The position numbers and the translations under genes were made by a program. DNA of 13,786 bases from JARRON01 sp037383845. Lineage in GTDB: Bacteria > Pseudomonadota > Gammaproteobacteria > Steroidobacterales > XN24. Below are positions 8,101 through 13,786 of the stretch, piece after piece. The DNA lies in the NCBI GenBank assembly GCA_037383845.1, contig JARRON010000051.1, forward strand, positions 1 through 13,786, written 5' to 3'. The notes under the pieces are model-generated. The model did not search any database. It saw nothing but the letters and a program-made list of their open reading frames with translations, and was not told where the DNA came from. The number at the start of each line of letters is the position of its first letter. Positions within the stretch are counted from its first letter, which is position 1.

Positions 8101-8606
8101 ACCGGGTCAGGGAAGGCCTGGGCTTCAACAAGACACCGTCGGAGTACGGCGCATTTCCCACCGATCCCTATTCACACACGCCGGGACACAACGGCGCCCG
8201 TCAGCCCGGCATGACGGGCCAGGTCAAGGAGGAGATCCTCACGCGCGCCGGCGAGCTGGGCCTGCGGGTGCGCGGCGGCGTTGTGCGCTTCGAGCCCGCG
8301 CTGCTGCGGAGCCGGGAATTCCGCAACGCCCCCGGCCACCTGCGCTACCTGGACGTCGATGGAGCCTGGCAGGAACTGGCTGTCCCCGCCGGCGGACTGG
8401 CGTTCACCTGGTGCCAGGTACCGGTCGTCTACCGGCTCCACGACAGGGACGCGCCTGGCGTGACGATTGCGTATCGGGGCGGCGAACAGCGCCACGGCGA
8501 GGCGCTTGCCCTGTCTGCCGAGGACAGTGCCTCCCTCTTCCGCCGCGACGGACGTATTCGCGGAATCACGGTCAACCTGTCGGGCTCCAGTCTCCTGCAG
8601 TCCTAG
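5148..8606 (+). CDS. GH94-clan glycoside phosphorylase, GH161/GH149-like (probable beta-1,3-glucan phosphorylase)
   Basis: A 1152-aa cytoplasmic protein without signal peptide; GGGAGG lies 6 nt before the ATG. It has the layout of the GH94/GH149/GH161 group. An N-terminal beta-sandwich region (about 10-350) includes an FFVSIVSAADHWLFVSS segment and an STGGLTAGR segment. An (alpha/alpha)6-barrel region (about 430-1020) follows, then a C-terminal beta region. The PEWNDANNALVG motif puts D649 where GH94-type enzymes keep their general-acid Asp (the WND motif). GYWGDHQ (524-530) is another conserved barrel segment. The size is well above cellobiose phosphorylases (about 800 aa) but right for GH149/GH161, which phosphorolyse beta-1,3-gluco-oligosaccharides to alpha-glucose 1-phosphate and a shortened chain. 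The two GH17 genes directly downstream support that substrate. GH161 is my preferred family; GH149 or a new sister family remains possible. Annotation tools might call it cellobiose phosphorylase. Confidence 0.85.
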   Translation: MDPATQHGESAAQGVHGEFVDLDGERYYAIRNVDRMPPFFVSIVSAADHWLFVSSTGGLTAGRVSPDTALVPYVTVDKIHDSALPTGPRTLIRVAADDRVLLWEPFNREQDHLFAVTRNLYKNLIGNKLCFEEINHDLDLTFRYIWATSEAFGFVRECRLGNAGSRALTVDVLDGLQNILPAGTPRFTQTNSSNLVDAYKWTELDAGSGLAMFTLYSRITDRAEPAESLKANVVFSLGAGTAETLLSSDQIELFRQGRRPEHEQNKRGIRGAYFVSRRLELAPQAEDSWALVADVEQTQAQVVRLRRRLESGEAVLDAVRASVAEGSDRLARIMASCDGFETSAEETVSAHHYANVLFNVLRGGYFPAQYEISARDFRRTVRDFNLPVYRRHQGFLDGLPDSLELAALRESIADEGDPQLARLGQEYLPIAFGRRHGDPSRPWNQFEIRVRDKRGEPLLHYEGNWRDIFQNWEALALSYPEFVESMIAKFVNASTLDGHNPYRITKEGIDWEVEDPDDPWSYIGYWGDHQIIYLLKLLEISRSFHPARLAGMLRRPIFAYANVPYRIRDFDALLANPKSTVDYDEALAARIEARVGEIGADGRLVAREDGDVLLVTLMEKLLVPLLAKVGNLVIDGGIWMNTQRPEWNDANNALVGQGLSMVTLCYLRRYVLFLKELVEAETEGFEISEDVARWLDESAASIEHARPLMGTEVDDRQRFTCLRELGEAAARFRQRVYGQQLSTSSVAVSGQAIMRLLDGVLVAVDHSIRRNRRPDGLYHAYNLLEKSQDGIGVDHLYPMLEGQVAVLSSGAMGPRDAVSLLEALFASDIYRPDQHSFMLYPDRDLPGFLEKNVIPPDDVAAIPLLQTMLAEGDERIVLRDEDGRYRFSADFTNAGDLDAQLNALEDVSAGDIEAARKPLRNLFEKVFDHQAFTGRSGTMFGFEGLGCIYWHMVSKLLLAVQECFFAGLDDGADPETLARLAGLYYRVREGLGFNKTPSEYGAFPTDPYSHTPGHNGARQPGMTGQVKEEILTRAGELGLRVRGGVVRFEPALLRSREFRNAPGHLRYLDVDGAWQELAVPAGGLAFTWCQVPVVYRLHDRDAPGVTIAYRGGEQRHGEALALSAEDSASLFRRDGRIRGITVNLSGSSLLQS

Positions 8607-8624
8607 CGACGCGAAGGATTACCG

Positions 8625-9512
8625 ATGTCAAACCTCTACCAGAGAAAACTCTCCCTCGCCGGGCTCGATGTGGGCGCGTGGTCCGAGGACGATCTGCGCT
8701 CCCTCGTCCGCGGCATCCTCGAATCCGGCATCCATGGCATTTCCTTCAGCCCCTACACCGAAGGCCAGGGCCCGGGCGACCGGGTCGAGGAGACGCAGAT
8801 CCGTTCGCGGCTGGAAATTATCCGCCCCTACGTGCGGTGGATCCGGACCTTCTCCTGCACCGACGGGAACGAACGGATTCCCGCCATCGCCAAGGAACAC
8901 GGTCTCGGCACGATCGTGGGAGCCTGGCTGGGCCCGGACGCCGACAAGAATCGAAGGGAAATCGACAACGCCGTGGCCGTGGCGAGGGCCGGCCACGCGG
9001 ACATTCTCGGCGTCGGCAACGAGGTGCTGCTGCGGGGAGACCTCGACGAGGCGCAGCTGCTGGAGCACATCGCCGAAGTGAAGTCCGCGGTACCGGATAT
9101 CGACGTCGGCTACGTGGACGCTTATTTCGAGTTCGAGGACCATCCCCGGATCACGGAGGCCTGCGACGTGATCCTGGCCAACTGCTACCCGTTCTGGGAA
9201 GGATGCCCCGTGGAGTACGCGGCCCTCTACATGAAGGAGATGTACCGTCGCGCCTGCCGCGTGGCGAAGGACAGGCGGGTCATCGTAAGCGAGACCGGCT
9301 GGCCGAACATCGGCACCTCCGTGGGAGGCGCACGTCCCTCCTTCACCAACGCGGTGAAGTACTTCGTCGATACCTTCCGCTGGGCCGAGGAGGAGGGCGT
9401 CGAGGTCTTCTGGTTCTCGTCCTTCGACGAAGCATGGAAGATCGAGGCCGAGGGCGACGTCGGCGCCTTCTGGGGCCTCTGGGATGCCGACGGGCGGCCC
9501 AAGTATGTCTGA
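8625..9512 (+). CDS. GH17 family beta-1,3-glucanase or glucanosyltransferase (first copy)
   Basis: A 295-aa single-domain TIM-barrel protein. GH17 enzymes retain configuration and hydrolyse or transglycosylate beta-1,3-glucans (some beta-1,3-1,4). The acid/base is E133 in ILGVGNEVL, and the nucleophile is E223 in IVSETGWPN, which is close to the classical GH17 signature. Further barrel strands are HGISFSPY near the N-terminus and VFWFSSFDEAWK near the C-terminus. There is no signal peptide, so it should work in the cytoplasm on glucans or oligosaccharides already inside. AAGGA at 8614-8618 stands 6 nt before ATG 8625, and the gene follows the phosphorylase stop by 18 nt. Its TGA overlaps the next gene. 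Whether it hydrolyses or transfers cannot be told from the sequence. Confidence 0.88.
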   Translation: MSNLYQRKLSLAGLDVGAWSEDDLRSLVRGILESGIHGISFSPYTEGQGPGDRVEETQIRSRLEIIRPYVRWIRTFSCTDGNERIPAIAKEHGLGTIVGAWLGPDADKNRREIDNAVAVARAGHADILGVGNEVLLRGDLDEAQLLEHIAEVKSAVPDIDVGYVDAYFEFEDHPRITEACDVILANCYPFWEGCPVEYAALYMKEMYRRACRVAKDRRVIVSETGWPNIGTSVGGARPSFTNAVKYFVDTFRWAEEEGVEVFWFSSFDEAWKIEAEGDVGAFWGLWDADGRPKYV

Positions 9513-10479
9513 CAGGGCGGAGAAGAATCGTGGCGCCGGGAGCCCGTCCGGCCCCTTCCGCCACGCGCCGGCCATTTGTTACTCCGGCTACCGGGAGGGC
9601 CAGAGTCCGATAGAAGGCATCTATCCCTCCTACGAGCAGATCCGTGAGGACCTGGAGATCCTTCGCAAGAACTGGACCTATCTCAGGCTGTACGACTGCA
9701 GCCCTCACGCCCGTACGGTGCTGGACGTGATCCGGCGGGAGAAGATGCCTTTCCAGGTGATGCTCGGACTGGACCTTGCTGCGGAGATGAGCAATCCCCA
9801 CTGCCCATGGGGTGCCGAGTTCAGCGAACAGACGCTGAAGCAGAACCGGCAGGAAAACGAAACGGAAGTCGGGCGTCTCATCGGCCTCGCCAACGATCAC
9901 CGGGAAACCGTCTTCGCGGTATCCGTCGGAAACGAAGCCAGCGTGGAATGGACAGACCACATGGTGCCGGTTGACCAGCTGGTGGCCTACGTCGAAACGG
10001 TCAGAGCCGGCATTCGCCAGCCCATCACGTTCTGCGAAAACTACGTTCCCTGGACGTACAAGCTGGAGCCCCTGGCCGAGGTGCTCGACTTCATCGCCGT
10101 GCATACCTATCCGGCCTGGGAATATCGTTCCCTGGACGACGCCCTGGAATACACGAAGCAAAACTACCACTCGGTGGCGGCTCACTATCCCGGCAAGCCG
10201 GTCATCATCACCGAGGCCGGGTGGACCACGGCCGCCAACGGCCGGGGCATCGATCCCCACAACGCCTCGGAGGAGCTACAGGCGGTCTACTACCGGCAGC
10301 TCATGGAATGGACCCGCGCGGAGAAGATCCTGACCTTCGTATTCGAGGCCTTCGATGAGCCCTGGAAAGGATCCCCGGACCCACTGGAGCCCGAGAAGCA
10401 CTGGGGCCTTTTCACGGTCGACCGAACGCCGAAACTGGTCATGAGAGACATCTATCCCGAGCTCTGCGCGGCCGATTGA
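9505..10479 (+). CDS. GH17-like glycosidase (second, divergent copy)
   Basis: A 324-aa TIM-barrel protein, the second GH17-type enzyme in tandem. The acid/base is E144 in VSVGNEASV and the nucleophile is E237 in IITEAGWTT, where the usual ETGWP is changed to EAGWT. The N-terminal segment with SYEQIREDLEIL and LRLYDCSPHARTVLDVI, and the late FVFEAFDEPWKG strand, match bacterial and fungal exo-acting or transferase GH17 members (COG5309-like). No signal peptide is seen. I start at ATG 9505, which overlaps the upstream stop by 8 nt and suggests translational coupling; ATG 9484 in the same frame would add seven residues and a deeper overlap. The two GH17 copies differ widely, so they probably divide the work (for example exo versus endo, or hydrolysis versus transfer). 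Its TGA stop forms the first three bases of the downstream operator. Confidence 0.83.
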   Translation: MSDRAEKNRGAGSPSGPFRHAPAICYSGYREGQSPIEGIYPSYEQIREDLEILRKNWTYLRLYDCSPHARTVLDVIRREKMPFQVMLGLDLAAEMSNPHCPWGAEFSEQTLKQNRQENETEVGRLIGLANDHRETVFAVSVGNEASVEWTDHMVPVDQLVAYVETVRAGIRQPITFCENYVPWTYKLEPLAEVLDFIAVHTYPAWEYRSLDDALEYTKQNYHSVAAHYPGKPVIITEAGWTTAANGRGIDPHNASEELQAVYYRQLMEWTRAEKILTFVFEAFDEPWKGSPDPLEPEKHWGLFTVDRTPKLVMRDIYPELCAAD

Positions 10480-10505
10480 CAGCGGTGTCATCCCGCCGCT
10501 AATCT
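10476..10505 (+). promoter_or_regulatory. Promoter of the LacI-family regulator gene
   Basis: A perfect TTGACA -35 lies at 10476-10481. The best -10 candidate is TAATCT at 10500-10505 with an 18-bp spacer; it matches the consensus at only three of six positions. Transcription would start near 10512, about 38 nt before the regulator's ATG. The operator overlaps the -35 in the same register as at the operon promoter. Confidence 0.6.
10477..10490. promoter_or_regulatory. LacI-type operator in front of the regulator gene
   Basis: TGACAGCGGTGTCA is a palindrome apart from one symmetric pair (positions 6 and 9), with central CG, and differs from the operon site by one base. Its first triplet is the TGA stop of the second GH17 gene. 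Autoregulation by the adjacent LacI-family protein is the natural inference. Confidence 0.75.
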
Positions 10506-10549
10506 TGCCTGGCGTTGCGTTCGATCCCGACGCAAGGGGGCGTAACGAC

Positions 10550-11584
10550 ATGCCCAGGTCCACCATAGACGACGTTGCCGCGCTTGCGGGCGTCTCGATC
10601 AAGACCGTATCCCGCGTCGTCAATCGCGAGCCCAACGTGCGCCACAGCACCCGGGAACGTGTCGAGGCGGCGATTGCCGAACTGAACTACCGGCCGAATC
10701 GCTCCGCGCGAAGCCTGGCCCGGCGGCGGTCCCAGCTCATCGTCCTGGTCTACGACGACCCGAGCCTCTACGACGCGCCCAGCGCCGGCTACATCGTGCG
10801 ACTGCAGGAAGGCGCGCTGCGCGCCTGCCGGGACAGCGGTTACGAGCTGCTCATTCATCCCTGCAACTACCGGGACAAGGAGATTCGGACGGAGCTGCGA
10901 TCTCTCATCGAGCAGGCCCGTCCCGACGGCCTGGTACTCGCCGCACCGATCTCCAACATCGATAGAATCGTGGACGGCATCGCGGAGACCGGCGTGCCCT
11001 TCGTCAGGCTGTCGCCGGGCGACGCAGGACAGGACGGGCTTGCCATAGGCACGGACGACCAGGAGGTCAGTGCCGCGATGACCTGCCATCTTGCCGCCCT
11101 CGGGCACAGGAGAATCGGCTTCATCGCCGGAAACCCTGCCCACAGGGCGGTGGGCAACCGCCTGCCGGGCTACCGCGACGGCCTGCGCCGAAGCGGCCTG
11201 GAGTTCGCGAAGGAGCTGGTCGCCAGGGGCGACAATTCCATCGCCTCGGGAGAAGCGGCCGCCGAGACCCTGCTCGCCCTGGCGGATCCACCCACCGCAA
11301 TCTTCGCCGCCAACGACGACATGGCCGCGGGCGTGCTCCGGGTGGCCTATCGGCATGGGTTGCGCGTGCCCGGCCAGCTGTCGGTGGCGGGCTTCGACGA
11401 CAGCGCCCTCGCCCGCCAGGTGTACCCCGCCCTGACGACCATCCGTCAGCCGCTGGCGTCCATGGCGGAACAGGCGGCCCGGGCGTTGACCGGCCTCAAG
11501 AATGGTGCAGCACCCCCCGGCGGCAGCCGGGTCGTGCCGTCCAGCCTCGAAATCCGGGACTCCACCGGTCCCGCACCCGCCTGA
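10550..11584 (+). CDS. LacI-family transcriptional regulator of the beta-glucan operon
   Basis: A 344-aa regulator. The N-terminal helix-turn-helix (residues 4-23, TIDDVAALAGVSIKTVSRVV) is followed by helix 3 and the minor-groove hinge (about 48-58, YRPNRSARSLA). Residues about 62-335 form the periplasmic-binding-protein-like effector domain, with the usual GHRRIGFIAG, AIFAANDDMAAG and GFDDSALARQVYPALTTIRQP segments. I start at ATG 10550 (AAGGGGG at 10534-10540); an upstream in-frame TTG at 10505 would add 15 non-family residues and fall inside the promoter. It should bind the TGACA-N4-TGTCA sites at 4214 and 10477, repressing the operon and itself until a sugar ligand, perhaps a laminari-oligosaccharide or its product, is bound. 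The effector is unknown. It ends 6 nt from the convergent glycosidase pseudogene. Confidence 0.92.
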   Translation: MPRSTIDDVAALAGVSIKTVSRVVNREPNVRHSTRERVEAAIAELNYRPNRSARSLARRRSQLIVLVYDDPSLYDAPSAGYIVRLQEGALRACRDSGYELLIHPCNYRDKEIRTELRSLIEQARPDGLVLAAPISNIDRIVDGIAETGVPFVRLSPGDAGQDGLAIGTDDQEVSAAMTCHLAALGHRRIGFIAGNPAHRAVGNRLPGYRDGLRRSGLEFAKELVARGDNSIASGEAAAETLLALADPPTAIFAANDDMAAGVLRVAYRHGLRVPGQLSVAGFDDSALARQVYPALTTIRQPLASMAEQAARALTGLKNGAAPPGGSRVVPSSLEIRDSTGPAPA

Positions 11585-13125
11585 CCGGCGTCAGCGCACG
11601 TACCGGATGCTGTCCAGGTAGACCGTTACGGGGGTCTGCCGTCCCTGCACGGTGACGACGAAGCCTGTCTTGATGCTGGAAAGGTCCAGACCCGCCAGGG
11701 GGACCTCGTACCGCTGCCACTGCCGGGTCAGGAAGATGCCGTCGACTCGGGCGATCGCGGAGTCGGGATGAGCGCGGCTTTCGTCCAGCAGGCCGACGCC
11801 GAAGCTCACCTGCTCCCCTCCGTACTCGCCTCTTGCCCAGACCTCCAGCGCAGCAGCGCTCCGGAGGTCGTGGCCGCCGTCCTGCTCACCCCAGTTGTTC
11901 GGCGGGTCCTGCCAGGCCACGCCGGCCCACCCGAAGCGCCCCTCGTAGCGGAGCCGGATGGCAGCCTCGCCCTCGAAAGTGACCTCTGATGCGTCGCCGT
12001 CCAGCGAAAGCTGGTCGGTGCCGCCCATCCAGCCCGACGGCACCCAGGGCATCCCCTCGAAGCCGTCCCGGTAAACCCAGAAAGGCATCGGCAACCGCCG
12101 CTCCCCCTCGACCAGCAGCGGCACATTGGCCGTGGCGGCCTTGCCGGCCTGGTCGTAAGCGTAGAAAAACAGTCGATAGGGCCCGGGAGATCCCGGCAAC
12201 CTGACCACGGCCTCTTCGGCCGTCGACTCAAGTATGGCCGCGCCTATCTCCGAGGGACTGCGCCGGTAGTCGCCGCCGGTCTGGTACTCCCGGGACTCCG
12301 GCCGGAGTGCCCACCGAACCGTCAGCGGGCCTCCCTCCGGGTCCTTCGCACTGGCCCGGACCGTGACGCGCTGCCCCGGGTCGCCCACGCTTGATCCTGC
12401 GACTTCAAGGGGTTCCACCACCGGCGCCAGGTTGGATGGCGGAGCGCCGGACCAGAGTTCGGTCATCGCGTCGACAGCCGCCGTGGGGGCCCCGTCCGCG
12501 AGCAGCATCCCGAACCAAGTGTCCGTGCCCTCCATCTTGCTGCCCCAGAGGAATGCATAGGACCCAAGTGCCAGCCCGGGGGCGTCCAGCACCGCGCGTC
12601 GGTAGGTCGAACGGTACAGCTCGGCCTTTTGCGTGCTCGTGGGCTCGTAGGGTGCATCCCAGGGCGTCGTCGGGGCCTCCCAGGGTCCCGGCGGGCCGAA
12701 CTCCGTGAGCACGTAGGGCTTGGTGGCACCGCCGGCCCGCAGGAGTTCCGGCACCCGGTCCGCGCCGCCGTAGGCATTCACGCCGTGGATATCCACGGCG
12801 GGAGACCTGCGGTGGACGTACTCGATCCGCTCACCGTGCACGTAGGCGGTCACGGTCATGGTCGGATGATGAGGATCCAGGGACTTCACCAGGGCAGCGA
12901 CCTCGTTGACGGCGGCCCAGATCTTTGGATCAGCCCCGGCCTCGAACCCCTCCATCTCGTTGCCGATGCCCCACAGCAGCAGCGCCGGATGGTCCCGGTA
13001 GCGCAGGACCATTTCCCGGGCCCGTTCCAGCTGGTCTTCGAGCTGCTGCCGGTCGCCGTAGTCGAAGCCGTGGCGCTCGTGGCCGAGCCAGATGCCGACA
13101 GTCACGGTCAGCCCGAGGGAATGTG

Positions 13126-13210
13126 CCTCGTCGAGGAGCTCAGCGACGTCGCCGCCCCAGGTCCTGACGGAATTCGCGCCGGCGGCCGCCAGCGCTGCCA
13201 GCCGCGTGGG
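13126..13210. repeat. Imperfect tandem repeat, copy 1 (85-bp period)
   Basis: It aligns with 13211-13295 at an offset of 85 bp. The first 77 positions match at 68, and 13152-13183 is identical to 13237-13268. On the minus strand it encodes ALAAAGANSVRTWGGDVAELLDEAH, the copy in frame with the rest of the glycosidase. Because 85 is not a multiple of three, the duplication breaks the gene. Confidence 0.85.
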
Positions 13211-13295
13211 CCTCGTCCAGCAGATCTCCGACGTCACCGCCCCAGGTCCTGACGGAATTCGCGCCGGCCGCCGCCAGCGCGCCCAGCGGCCCGTC
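13211..13295. repeat. Imperfect tandem repeat, copy 2 (85-bp period)
   Basis: It encodes ALAAAGANSVRTWGGDVGDLLDEAH on the minus strand, in frame with the signal peptide. The last eight positions of the 85-bp window no longer match the first copy. Of nine mismatches in the matching part, six fall at third codon positions and most are synonymous. Confidence 0.85.
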
Positions 13296-13477
13296 GCCCC
13301 CGGCGCCCCGGATGAAGTAGGGTTCGCCACCGCGAAGAAGCTGCCAGCCGGACTCCGTTTCACGAAGTTCGACCGGGACGGCATCGGCGCATGCCGGCAC
13401 AGAACACAGCCCCATGAGGCTCACGGACACCGTGGCCGCGAGAGCAGCAGGAATCGGCGCCAGAGACGGGCGCGTCA

Positions 13478-13786
13478 TCAGCCCCCGTTGATCAATACCA
13501 GCGGGACGTCCGGTCGATAGGTATAGCCCCAGTCCAGGAACAGGGACAGCACCAGTATCGGGTCACCGGGGACCAGCCTGGCATAGCCAGTGGCGTCCGT
13601 GCGGAAGAGGTTGTCCGCCACCAGTTCGTTTAATCCCACGGGGAAAGGCACGGGCGTCTCACCGTCGGGACTGGCGGCCGGGCAACAAGTGAACACGTTC
13701 ACAGACCCGAAGAAGTTATTCAACACCTACCGGTACGCCTTAAGCGCCTGCTCCTGGATGATGGGATCGCGATTGAGGTCCCACAG
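13478..13786 (-). pseudogene. 3' part of an unrecognised gene with an in-frame TAG, running off the window
   Basis: Reading leftward from the window edge, the frame gives LWDLNRDPIIQEQALKAYR, then TAG (13727-13729), then GTG TTG AAT AAC and 82 residues to TGA at 13478-13480. The two parts are in the same frame and both look coding, so I think this is one gene with a nonsense codon; CAG to TAG is a single change. The alternative is that one gene ends at the TAG and an 82-aa one starts at the abutting GTG, which has only a distant AAGG. I do not recognise the product. It has a CC pair, a proline-rich stretch and a hydrophobic ILVLSLFLDWGYTY segment near the C-terminus, ending PLVLINGG. Its stop overlaps the start of the glycosidase gene (TGATG), so the two were probably one transcription unit. 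Confidence 0.5.

Larger units (their letters stand above)
11591..13478 (-). pseudogene. Exported clan-A glycosidase (GH2-like barrel, Ig-like and jelly-roll modules), frame broken by a duplication
   Basis: The 5' piece runs from ATG 13478: signal peptide (MTRPSLAPIPAALAATVSVS to ACADA), then the barrel start up to about 13205, where it leaves frame and stops at 13140. The remainder, down to TGA 11591, is in another frame and open: TIM-barrel strands with acid/base Glu in WGIGNEMEG (12956-12958) and nucleophile Glu in YVLTEFGPPG (12701-12703). A PKD/Ig-like domain (about 12430-12090) and a C-terminal beta-sandwich resembling a carbohydrate-binding module (about 12090-11591) follow. An 85-bp imperfect repeat (13126-13210 and 13211-13295) causes the shift; removing one unit restores a continuous protein of about 600 aa. 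Clan GH-A is clear; the GH family (GH2-type or a relative) and substrate are not. It overlaps the upstream stop as TGATG. A start at 13384 would give a long open frame, but its first 60 residues are not the real protein. Confidence 0.75.

Noticed and set aside
8033..9613. 526-aa open frame on the plus strand across the phosphorylase and first GH17 genes
   Set aside because: Low-complexity Arg/Pro/Gly-rich product without motifs; a frame shadow of two well-supported genes.
13126..13295. Programmed frameshifting in the glycosidase gene
   Set aside because: The frame change is fully explained by the 85-bp duplicated segment; programmed shifts do not duplicate 25 residues, and I see no slippery heptamer needed to explain it.
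13126..13295. CRISPR-like or satellite repeat
   Set aside because: Only two adjacent copies, both encoding the same protein segment; no spacer-repeat pattern.

Overview
GC-rich bacterial DNA, most likely from a gammaproteobacterium: a membrane-bound lytic transglycosylase F gene (mltF) faces tadA tail to tail, a neighbourhood common in that class. No species can be named from sequence alone. I see no RNA genes, CRISPR arrays or insertion sequences.

Left part (1-4151): a non-coding stretch with three small GC hairpins (1-328), then mltF (+). Convergent to it is a probable two-gene unit on the minus strand: an exported M24-type metallopeptidase followed by tadA. A small exported SHOCT-domain protein diverges from the peptidase. 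This part is housekeeping or envelope-related.

Central part (4213-11584): a carbohydrate operon on the plus strand. A good sigma70-like promoter is overlaid by the perfect palindrome TGACAGCGCTGTCA. It precedes a CBM9-like protein, a 1152-aa GH161/GH149-type beta-1,3-glucan phosphorylase relative, and two adjacent GH17 enzymes that overlap by 8 nt. A LacI-family regulator follows, behind its own TTGACA promoter, which carries a near-identical operator (TGACAGCGGTGTCA) whose first three bases are the stop codon of the second GH17 gene. My reading is that the LacI protein represses both itself and the operon. GH17 enzymes would shorten or remodel beta-1,3-glucan chains and the phosphorylase would release glucose 1-phosphate. 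The phosphorylase and both GH17 enzymes lack signal peptides, so this should happen in the cytoplasm. No transporter is visible, so the source of the glucan, imported or self-made, is open.

Right part (11591-13786, minus strand): an exported clan-A glycosidase (GH2-like barrel, Ig-like domain, C-terminal jelly-roll module) is broken by an 85-bp imperfect tandem duplication that shifts the frame. The upstream gene, unrecognised, has an in-frame TAG. The differences between the two duplicated copies lie mostly at third codon positions. This suggests a junction between two diverged alleles or paralogues (recombination or assembly chimera) rather than a fresh slippage. Apart from the lesions, this locus looks like the extracellular arm of the same beta-glucan programme.
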